Part shown: positions 16,436-23,743 of the stretch, one piece after another
How positions within the stretch are numbered: the stretch's first letter is position 1
How the letters are laid out: every line of letters begins with the position of its first letter
Assembly: GCF_016595435.1 (NCBI RefSeq)
Contig: NZ_JAENIJ010000009.1
Coordinates: forward strand, 1 to 64,000
Direction of reading: 5' to 3'
DNA from: Luteolibacter pohnpeiensis
GTDB lineage: Bacteria; Verrucomicrobiota; Verrucomicrobiia; Verrucomicrobiales; Akkermansiaceae
Length of the DNA stretch: 64,000 nucleotides
Notes under the pieces: generated by a model
What the model was told of the DNA's origin: nothing
Seen by the model: the letters and a program-made list of their open reading frames with translations, nothing else
Databases searched by the model: none
Position numbers and translations under genes: made by a program

Positions 16436-17989
16436 ATGACCCAAGATTCTCACTCTAACGAAAGCAACCAAACCAGCGACCCAGGGCTTCCAGCAGAACG
16501 GCTGCTCGATGTCGCGATGGATTCAAAAACCCGGCAGGACGGGCCAGAACCGATCCAGCAAGCGCCGCTTTCACCGCAAGAGCTGGCAGAGAAATTGCCC
16601 CAATTTGAAATCACCGAGTGCCTGGGAAGGGGCGGGATGGGCGTGGTTTACAAGGCGCGGCAAAAAGCGCTGAACCGATGGGTCGCGATCAAGATCCTGG
16701 CGGGTGAACGTCAGAGCGAACCCGGGTTTTCCGCATTCTTTGAATTCGAGGCGCAAACTCTGGCCAAGCTGAATCACCCGAACATCGTCACCATTCATGA
16801 TTTCGGCGTGGCCGATGATTTGTATTACCTGGTGATGGAATTCGTGGACGGCATGAATTTGCGCGATGTGATGCGCGATGGAAAAATCTCGCCCGAGCAG
16901 GCGTTGGCGATCGTTCCGCCGATTTGTGATGCACTGCAAATGGCTCACACCGCAGGCGTGATTCACCGCGACATCAAGCCGGAGAACATTTTGTTAGATC
17001 GCGATGGGCGGGTGAAGATCGCGGACTTCGGCATTGCGAAACTGGCTGGATCCGGAACGGGGATGAATGCCGGAACTCCTCCCTACATGGCTCCCGAGCA
17101 ATACGGAGAGGCAAATGGCGTAGATCATCGGGCTGATATTTATTCGCTCGGCGTTTTGTTTTACGAAATGCTCACGGGTCAGCATCCCGATGGCCCTTTT
17201 GGTGAAAAAATCAGCACCAGCGGGATGGATCCCAAGATCAGTTCGGTGGTTTCGAGAGCGTTGCGGAGCGAGCCGGAAAAGCGATTCCAAACGGCAGCCG
17301 ATTTCAAAACCGAGGTGGAAGCCTGCGTGTCGCCTGAAGAAAATGCTCTCCCGCCTGCGACACCTCCACCCTTGCCTCCGGCTAAGAAAAAAGGGCTGTT
17401 CGGGCGCTGGTGGTGGCTGCTTTTGGTGGGGCTGATCCTTGGCCCGATTTTCGGAATCGCAGTGGCAGGCATGGCGACGTATTTCATGCCGAAAACGTAT
17501 GAGTCGTTTGCAGTGATCGAATTACATCTGGAGCATGGATTTCCTACATCAAAGGAATTTGAGACTTTCTATCAAGTGCTCCAATCTAAAAAATCGCTTG
17601 GCGAGGTATCGGACAGGCTGAAAATGGATCAATATTTCGGTAAGAGCCGCGCACAAACCATTCCCCTTTTGAAAACACTGATTCACTTCGACAACATCAG
17701 GGGAACCGACTTAGTTTCCATCAGAGCACGGTGCAACGATGCCGAACTTGCAAAGCAACTTGCGGAAACATTTACCCAGGTAGCACAGCAACGTGCTAGA
17801 GAACTACCTTGGATTCGTGAGATACAGATTGACGAGCAACCTGCTGTTCCCAGATCTTCGGTTTCGCCAAATCAATTCCTGAATCTCGCTCTGGGTGGAG
17901 TGCTGGGGTTAGTCACTTCACCTTTGCTGATGCTAATTTTCGCCGGGATCCTCGAGTTCTTGTTTCCGCAACGCAAAGCCCTCGCTTGA
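16436..17989 (+). CDS. Membrane Ser/Thr protein kinase fused to a Wzz-like chain-length domain
   Basis: 517 residues. The kinase domain spans about 57-300: glycine loop LGRGGMGVVYKA, Lys in VAIKIL, catalytic loop VIHRDIKPENILLD, DFG in KIADFGIAKL, activation segment GTPPYMAPEQY. A proline linker leads to a first membrane helix (WWWLLLVGLILGPIFGIAVA). The external part, about 350-485, looks like a Wzz/polysaccharide-copolymerase domain: a small alpha-beta unit (YESFAVIELHLEHG), RGTDLVSIRARCNDAELAKQ, and PAVPRSSVSPNQFLNLALGG before the second helix (GGVLGLVTSPLLMLIFAGIL). This P-rich block and helix are typical of Wzz. The cytoplasmic kinase probably acts on the neighbouring sigma factor. The start at 16436 is tentative; ATG 16517 is possible. 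Confidence 0.9.
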   Translation: MTQDSHSNESNQTSDPGLPAERLLDVAMDSKTRQDGPEPIQQAPLSPQELAEKLPQFEITECLGRGGMGVVYKARQKALNRWVAIKILAGERQSEPGFSAFFEFEAQTLAKLNHPNIVTIHDFGVADDLYYLVMEFVDGMNLRDVMRDGKISPEQALAIVPPICDALQMAHTAGVIHRDIKPENILLDRDGRVKIADFGIAKLAGSGTGMNAGTPPYMAPEQYGEANGVDHRADIYSLGVLFYEMLTGQHPDGPFGEKISTSGMDPKISSVVSRALRSEPEKRFQTAADFKTEVEACVSPEENALPPATPPPLPPAKKKGLFGRWWWLLLVGLILGPIFGIAVAGMATYFMPKTYESFAVIELHLEHGFPTSKEFETFYQVLQSKKSLGEVSDRLKMDQYFGKSRAQTIPLLKTLIHFDNIRGTDLVSIRARCNDAELAKQLAETFTQVAQQRARELPWIREIQIDEQPAVPRSSVSPNQFLNLALGGVLGLVTSPLLMLIFAGILEFLFPQRKALA

Positions 17990-19048
17990 TCATGCGCGGA
18001 CCAAATCCTCGAAGCCGCAATAGAGCTTCGAGGTGGATGGTGGCTGGACTGGCAGCCGTTGATCGTTGTCCAAATGATCGCGGCAAATGGCGTGAAACTC
18101 GTCCGGTGTTTTCGCGCGGCGGATGCGATGCTCGAAGTCCGCGTCCAGTCCATGGCTGATGTAAACGAGCGGCCGCTTCATCCGTTGCACATGCGACATG
18201 GGATCGAACTTCAAAGTCTCCCGCGCCATCTCGTCATACAGATCGAAAATATAATCTAACAGATCACGCCGGGTCGGAGCGATGGAGTCCCGTTTTTCAA
18301 ATGCGGCGATGAGTTGTGAAAAGATCCACGGGTTGCGGATCGCTCCGCGCCCGATCATCAGACCGGCCGCGTTGGTTTGTTGTAGATACGCCAATCCGGT
18401 CGGCACATCGACGACGTTGCCGTTGGCGATGACCGGGCACGGCATGGTCGCCACCGCGGCGCGAATGCAATCGGGGTGCACCGGCGTTTGATAGCGTTCC
18501 TTGACCGTGCGGCCGTGGATGCTGAGGCAATCAATCGCATGGCGGCGGAAAATCTCTAACAAACCCTCGAATTCATCCGGCGTTTCGTAGCCCACGCGGG
18601 TCTTCACGGTGAATCGACCGGGAATCGCAGCGCGAAGTTCACCGATGAGCCGATCGACATTTTCCGGATTTCGCAACAAGCCACCACCGGCGTCCTTGCG
18701 GCAAACGATCGGTGCCGGACAGCCGAGGTTGAGGTCGATGCCGGCGATGTTGAGCTCTGCCAGCTCCTGGGTCGTGCGGATCAAGTTCGGGATATCGCGG
18801 CCGATCATCTGGGCGAAGATCGGCTTGCCCGTTTCGTTTTCCTGAATCGAGCGGACAATGTATTTGTCTAAGCGCGAATCCGGATGGACACGGAAATACT
18901 CCGTCACGAACCAGTCCGGAGCACCGCGCCGGGCGAGGACACGCATGAACGGCAGGTCGGTCACGTCTTGCATGGGAGCAAGAACGAGAGCGGGTCTGTT
19001 AGCAGGAAGGAGATCGCGCATGCGGCTGGCCGGGAATTCGATTGACAT
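17990..19048 (-). CDS. dus: tRNA-dihydrouridine synthase
   Basis: 352 residues from ATG 19048, which has GAGG about eight bases upstream; in-frame starts farther out would run into the divergent gene's leader. FMN-dependent reduction of uridines in tRNA. The motifs are LVLAPMQDVTDLPFM, the substrate loop GIDLNLGCPAPIVCRKDAGG with the catalytic Cys in CRKDAGG, FTVKTRVGYETPDEFEGLL, LSIHGRTVKERY, VIANGNVVDVPTGLAYL and GLMIGRGAIRNPWIF. The family is complete; which of the tRNA positions it modifies is not readable. Confidence 0.93.
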   Translation of the reverse strand: MSIEFPASRMRDLLPANRPALVLAPMQDVTDLPFMRVLARRGAPDWFVTEYFRVHPDSRLDKYIVRSIQENETGKPIFAQMIGRDIPNLIRTTQELAELNIAGIDLNLGCPAPIVCRKDAGGGLLRNPENVDRLIGELRAAIPGRFTVKTRVGYETPDEFEGLLEIFRRHAIDCLSIHGRTVKERYQTPVHPDCIRAAVATMPCPVIANGNVVDVPTGLAYLQQTNAAGLMIGRGAIRNPWIFSQLIAAFEKRDSIAPTRRDLLDYIFDLYDEMARETLKFDPMSHVQRMKRPLVYISHGLDADFEHRIRRAKTPDEFHAICRDHLDNDQRLPVQPPSTSKLYCGFEDLVRA

Positions 19049-19090
19049 CCCAATCCTCATCGCAATCGTCGAAAGGAGCATTAGAACGCC

Positions 19091-19099
19091 AAAGGAGGT
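19091..19099 (+). promoter_or_regulatory. Consensus ribosome-binding site deciding a GTG start
   Basis: AAAGGAGGT lies five bases before GTG 19105. It is among the best Shine-Dalgarno matches in the window and shows that translation starts at the GTG, not at the in-frame ATG 19042. Confidence 0.85.
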
Positions 19100-19104
19100 C
19101 TAAA

Positions 19105-19314
19105 GTGGATAGTGATTTATTGCATACGGAAAAGATTCTCGCTGATCGGAAAATTTTCTTTCTCGATCTCAAACAAAACGCGCGCGGCATGGTGGTGAAA
19201 ATCACCGAGGACGTGGGCGGAAACCGGGACACCATCATGGTGCCGGCTGAGATTTTGGAAGACTTCATCGCCGCTTTAACCGATATCAAAGCGACGGCGG
19301 ACGAAAACGAGTGA
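19105..19314 (+). CDS. Small PUR-domain (PurA-like, DUF3276 type) nucleic-acid-binding protein
   Basis: 69 residues from GTG 19105. The body, KIFFLDLKQNARGMVVKITE then GGNRDTIMVPAEILEDFIAAL, is a single PUR repeat (four strands and a helix), as in bacterial homologues of the eukaryotic single-stranded DNA/RNA-binding protein Pur-alpha. Known bacterial members bind single-stranded nucleic acids with purine-rich preference. It diverges from dus with 56 bases between the starts. Its partner is unknown. Confidence 0.85.
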   Translation: MDSDLLHTEKILADRKIFFLDLKQNARGMVVKITEDVGGNRDTIMVPAEILEDFIAALTDIKATADENE

Positions 19315-19403
19315 GTTCGCCGTTGCGAATCACACTGCAGCGGACTGGGAGGATTGACCTTGCCGCGCATGGAGAAAATCGGTGAAATTTTCAAACGACA
19401 CCC

Positions 19404-20450
19404 ATGGCTGCACCACCGTCCGTCAACATCGTCCGTCTGATTTACCTGCTGGTTTGCGAAGCTGCAGGAGTCGCCATTGCCCAAGGGGTTGACGCATCGA
19501 TCACCGTAGGCCTGCTCGCGGGATTGGTGGTGGCAGGAGTTTTCATCTGGGTCGAGACCCTGACCCGCGGGTTCACACTGCGCGGATTTTCGACCGGGAC
19601 CTTCGGTTTGGGAGTCGGATTATTTTGCGCCTGGCTGCTGACCCGAGTGCAAATTTTCGCAGTCCTGGAATTGATGTTTCAGGAAAAATACAGCGATCAG
19701 GAGATCGTTAAAGCGGTCAATCCGGTGATGGATGCCTTCCTTTATTCGACCCTTGGGTTTTTCGGCGCAGCCCTTTCGCTACGCAGCAACCGCGATGACT
19801 TCGCGTTCATCATCCCCTACGTCCGCTTCCGCCAGGACTCGACCACCGGGCAGCCGCTGGTACTGGATGCCGAGGCGATCATGGATGGCCGGGTGCTATC
19901 CATTTTCCGCGCTGGATTCCTTCACGGCCGGTTGATTGTCCCGAAATTCGTCCTTGAGGACCTCCAAATGATGGCGAATTCCATGTCGAATGGCGAACGC
20001 CTCCGTGGCCAGCGCGGCTTGGATTTTCTCGATCAAATGCAACGCGCGGCTGACGTGCAGGTCTCCATCGACGACAGCGTCATTGCCAGCGAGAGCAAAT
20101 CGAACCACACCGCGCTGATCGAAATTGCCCGTCTGCTCAGCGCCCGCTTGATGACGGTGGATGAGAATTTGACCAAGGTGGCCAAGCTGCAGGAGATCGA
20201 AGTGCTCAACATTACTGAGCTGGATGACGCCTTGAAACCAAGCGCCACCGTCGGCGACAAGGTGCGGATCACGCTGGTTCGCAACGGCAAGGAAAGCCAT
20301 CAAGCCGTCGGGTATCTTTCCAACGGCACGATGATCGTGGTGAACCATTCGGTGGAAAAAATCGGCTCCACGGTTGAGGCGACGGTCGTCAGCACGCTGC
20401 AAACGAGTGCCGGCACGATGGTGTTCGCGGAGCTGATTCCATCCGACTGA
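19404..20450 (+). CDS. PIN-TRAM domain membrane protein (YacL type)
   Basis: 348 residues. Four membrane helices occupy about 1-130 (VRLIYLLVCEAAGVAIA, TVGLLAGLVVAGVFIWVE, GTFGLGVGLFCAWLLT, AFLYSTLGFFGAALSL). A PIN nuclease-like domain covers about 150-265: LVLDAEAIMDGRVLSIFRAG, LIVPKFVLEDLQMMANS, RGQRGLDFLDQMQ and LMTVDENLTKVAKLQ, with acidic residues in DAEAIMDG and TVDENL. A TRAM domain follows at about 280-345 (VGDKVRITLVRNGKESHQAV, GTMVFAEL). Probably an RNA-binding membrane nuclease; no antitoxin gene accompanies it. Confidence 0.88.
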   Translation: MAAPPSVNIVRLIYLLVCEAAGVAIAQGVDASITVGLLAGLVVAGVFIWVETLTRGFTLRGFSTGTFGLGVGLFCAWLLTRVQIFAVLELMFQEKYSDQEIVKAVNPVMDAFLYSTLGFFGAALSLRSNRDDFAFIIPYVRFRQDSTTGQPLVLDAEAIMDGRVLSIFRAGFLHGRLIVPKFVLEDLQMMANSMSNGERLRGQRGLDFLDQMQRAADVQVSIDDSVIASESKSNHTALIEIARLLSARLMTVDENLTKVAKLQEIEVLNITELDDALKPSATVGDKVRITLVRNGKESHQAVGYLSNGTMIVVNHSVEKIGSTVEATVVSTLQTSAGTMVFAELIPSD

Positions 20451-20468
20451 GCCCTACCGGAGCCGGCA

Positions 20469-21872
20469 TCAGGCGTTTTCGTCGAAGAAAAACACCTCGG
20501 AATCCGGGTCGCGCAGGGAATCCACAAATTTTTCCCATTCGCGGCGTTCTTCATCGGTCGGCGCGGACGGATTTCCAGCCGCATCCGCATTGGCGACAAG
20601 GAATTTGAGCGGCGTTTGGGCCGACATGGTTCCGCGGATTTTCGAATGCAAGGCAGTCATCCGAGGCGGTGAAAGCGCCCAACCTTCGCCCAGCAACACG
20701 ATTCCCGCTGGCGCCAAAGCCAGGGAATTTGCCGCATCCGCCTCGGCGCCCGAGTCCAAGACCGCGGTGGTATGCCAAGCTGCCGGATGCACCCGCAGCC
20801 GTCGCAGCATGAACGGCCGCAACGAGGCTTCGGTCAGGCCGCTGCCGCCGACATCGAGAACCAGCACGCCATCAAGCGGTTTTTCCGTGGTTTCAACCCG
20901 ATCCACCCCGGTGAGTTCACGCCACAGCGAGCGATGGTGGCGTGCCTGAAAATCGAGCTTGGTCAGCGAAGTGATACCGGAGCGCCAGGCGATGCCCCAC
21001 AGGATCAGTCGCGGGATCAATCCCCAGAAAAACGTGGTCATCAGCAGGAACAGCCACCATTGCGAAGGGCCCGGTCCCAATCGCACCGGATCGGAGGATT
21101 TCCAGAGAGATTCATGAATGACCGAGGTATCGGGCACGCCTGCCGGAAACACCGCCGCCCAGGGGATGGACAGCAATTTGACCGCAACATGCAGGCCTTC
21201 TTCCAGCGCGGATTGGGTGGTCGTTTCCCAGTAAAATCCAACCTGGCGGAACAGCACGAGTCCGGACAGGCCGCAGATGATGCCGATGTTAAACCCGATT
21301 CCGGCTGATTGCGCGAGGCGCGCCAATCGCCAGAGCACAACCGCGCGCGGCGCTCCGCCGCCATCCATCACGGCACGCCACCAGCGGTTTTCCTTTTCCC
21401 CACCAGCGGTGTAGCGGCGCGCGAGTTTTCCGATCAGGGCTTGCAGTCCACTGAAACCTTCACCGACCCGACTGCGCATGGCCAAGGCAACGAAGGCGAG
21501 CACCAGAACCAGCCATTGCCCGCCGATGAGTGCGGCGAGAAACCAAGTGACATTGATGCCGCCGCGAACCGGGTCGAGCATGCCCATCACGGCGGAAACT
21601 CCGCCAAACCACATGAAAATGATCAAGGCGGCACCCATCAAGGCGAGCACCGAAGTGAATTTCCGGCCCATCGAGACCGGCCCACGCACTTGCTCCAGCC
21701 ACGCGTGAAGCCCGGCACGACGTGCTTCCGATCCGGTTTTTCCTTTCACAGCCTCCGCCACCACCGTCCGTGTTGACGAAGTCGTGTCCAATTTTCCAGA
21801 AGCGAGCGTCTGCTCGAAATCGATCAGGTTTTCCAGAGTCCAACGTCGCTTGTTCCGTGCCATTCGCCGCAT
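20469..21872 (-). CDS. DUF2868 family membrane protein
   Basis: 467 residues. It has a cytoplasmic start (NKRRWTLENLIDFEQTLASG) and an RRAGLHAWLEQVRGPVSMGR segment before the membrane, all typical of DUF2868. Helices are at SVLALMGAALIIFMWFGGVS, WFLAALIGGQWLVLVLAFVA, GIGFNIGIICGLSGLVLF and WWLFLLMTTFFWGLIPRLIL. The C-terminal 150 residues form a soluble domain with a strand-like GVLVLDVGGSGL and TPLKFLVANADA. In other bacteria this family is followed by a DUF3482 GTPase; that partner is absent here. Function unknown. It converges on the PIN-TRAM gene. Confidence 0.8.
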   Translation of the reverse strand: MRRMARNKRRWTLENLIDFEQTLASGKLDTTSSTRTVVAEAVKGKTGSEARRAGLHAWLEQVRGPVSMGRKFTSVLALMGAALIIFMWFGGVSAVMGMLDPVRGGINVTWFLAALIGGQWLVLVLAFVALAMRSRVGEGFSGLQALIGKLARRYTAGGEKENRWWRAVMDGGGAPRAVVLWRLARLAQSAGIGFNIGIICGLSGLVLFRQVGFYWETTTQSALEEGLHVAVKLLSIPWAAVFPAGVPDTSVIHESLWKSSDPVRLGPGPSQWWLFLLMTTFFWGLIPRLILWGIAWRSGITSLTKLDFQARHHRSLWRELTGVDRVETTEKPLDGVLVLDVGGSGLTEASLRPFMLRRLRVHPAAWHTTAVLDSGAEADAANSLALAPAGIVLLGEGWALSPPRMTALHSKIRGTMSAQTPLKFLVANADAAGNPSAPTDEERREWEKFVDSLRDPDSEVFFFDENA

Positions 21873-21981
21873 TCCAGCGCATCAAACCCGCTATGACAAT
21901 CCGCGATGCCGGAACATCCGGATTGATAGAGCCATCCTGCTGCCACCGTTGCTATTGCCCCACAGAACGCCTTTGCCCGAG

Positions 21982-23673
21982 ATGCATTTCCTTTCCTTGA
22001 TCAGCGCCACATTTCTCAGCCTCACCGCATTCGATGCCGCCTTAGCGGATAGTCAGCCGAAACCCTACGACGTAATCGTGTATGGGGGGACCTCCGGCGG
22101 GGTGACGGCTGCCGTGCAAGCTGCCAAAATGGGGAAAACGGTCGCATTGATTTCACCCACCAAGCACCTCGGCGGCATGACCAGCAGCGGCCTGGGATGG
22201 ACTGATCTGGGCGATGAGAAAATTCTCGGCGGTCTGAGCCGCGATTTCTACCACCGTGTCTACCTGCATTATGAAACGGCTGAACCGATGACCAAAAAGG
22301 GCGCCTGGAATCTGCAAACCCGGGCGGCCTACGGCAACAAGGGCCAAGGCGGCCCGGCCTTCAACCGTGAAACCGAAACGGCCTCGGTGTTTGAACCGAA
22401 GGTGGCAGAGGCGATTTTTAACGACCTACTCGCCGAAAATCACGTTCAGGTTTTTACCGAAAAGCTCGATCTCAGCGACGGGGTCTTGATGGCAGGAAAA
22501 CGCATTCGGGCACTGAAAATGGAGAACGGTCAGGAGTTCCACGGACAGATGTTCATCGATGCAACCTACGAAGGTGACCTACTGCCCGGCGCTGGAGTCA
22601 GTTTTACCGTAGGCCGCGAAGCAAACGCCACCTACAGCGAAACGATTAGTGGCATTCAGGCGGTAAAATCGCGAAAAAACCAGCTCCCGGACGGCATCGA
22701 TCCCTATGTGGTGAAAGGTGATCCCGCGAGTGGACTTCTCCCAGGCGTCCATCCTGATGCCGGTGGTGCCGACGGCACGGCGGATCACCGGCTCCAAGCC
22801 TACTGTTTCCGCATGTGCCTGACCCGCTACGCGCCAAACCGGGTGGAAATCGAGAAACCTGCGGATTACGACGAGACCAACTATGAACTCCTTTTCCGCG
22901 CCATCGAAGCAGGCCAGAAGAGTGGCTTTTTCAAATTCGACGCGATGCCGAATTTCAAGACGGACTCGAACAACACCGGCGGCATCTCCACCGATTTCAT
23001 CGGGGAGAATTATGGAGACGATTGGGACTGGACCACGTTGAACTATCAACAGCGCGAGGCCCTTGCCGCCAAACACCGGAATTGGCAACTCGGCTTAATC
23101 TGGACCCTGCAGCACCATCCCCGGGTAGCGGCAGCAAATGGCGGAACGAACCTCTATCAGAACATCGGCCTGCCCGCTGACGAATTCACCGACAACGGTC
23201 ACTGGCCATGGCAAATCTATGTGCGGGAAGGGCGGCGCATGATTTCCGACTACGTGATGCAGGAAAAAAACTGCACAGGCGCGCGCGTCGCGGATGATTC
23301 CGTCGGACTCGCTGCCTATGCCATGGACTCGCACCACACCCAGCGAATCGTGAGAAATGGCATGGTAAAAAACGAAGGCGATGTGCAGATCAAACTGCCA
23401 ATACCTTACCCGATTTCCTACCGCTCCCTCATTCCCAAAGCGGATGAGTGTGAAAATCTGGTCGTGCCGTGGAGCCTTTCCGCTTCCCACATGGCCTTCG
23501 GTTCGATCCGGATGGAACCGGTTTTCATGACACTGGGCCAATCCGCAGCAACTGCTGCCGTACTTTCACTGGATGAGGGAACAAGCGTGCAGAAACTCCC
23601 CTACAAAAAACTAGCAGCTGCTCTTCTCGCTGACGGCCAGGTCTTGAATTGGACTCCCACTCCGAAAAATTAG
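21982..23673 (+). CDS. Secreted FAD-dependent oxidoreductase (FAD_oxidored family)
   Basis: 563 residues from ATG 21982, which gives the signal MHFLSLISATFLSLTAFDAA ending in LADS. Longer in-frame starts overlap the divergent DUF2868 gene and code for unlikely residues. The dinucleotide fold is YDVIVYGGTSGGVTAAVQAA with KTVALISPTKHLGGMTSSGLG. FIDATYEGDLLPGAGVSFTV and ENLVVPWSLSASHMAFGSIR are further family blocks, and the end has MTLGQSAATAAVLS. Such proteins are common in PVC bacteria beside polysaccharide genes; the substrate is not known. Confidence 0.87.
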   Translation: MHFLSLISATFLSLTAFDAALADSQPKPYDVIVYGGTSGGVTAAVQAAKMGKTVALISPTKHLGGMTSSGLGWTDLGDEKILGGLSRDFYHRVYLHYETAEPMTKKGAWNLQTRAAYGNKGQGGPAFNRETETASVFEPKVAEAIFNDLLAENHVQVFTEKLDLSDGVLMAGKRIRALKMENGQEFHGQMFIDATYEGDLLPGAGVSFTVGREANATYSETISGIQAVKSRKNQLPDGIDPYVVKGDPASGLLPGVHPDAGGADGTADHRLQAYCFRMCLTRYAPNRVEIEKPADYDETNYELLFRAIEAGQKSGFFKFDAMPNFKTDSNNTGGISTDFIGENYGDDWDWTTLNYQQREALAAKHRNWQLGLIWTLQHHPRVAAANGGTNLYQNIGLPADEFTDNGHWPWQIYVREGRRMISDYVMQEKNCTGARVADDSVGLAAYAMDSHHTQRIVRNGMVKNEGDVQIKLPIPYPISYRSLIPKADECENLVVPWSLSASHMAFGSIRMEPVFMTLGQSAATAAVLSLDEGTSVQKLPYKKLAAALLADGQVLNWTPTPKN

Positions 23674-23743
23674 GCCTGTCCATCATCGACGCTCACCCGA
23701 CTCCATGTGGCGATGCGGCAGTCCGTGGTGGATTGCGATGAGA

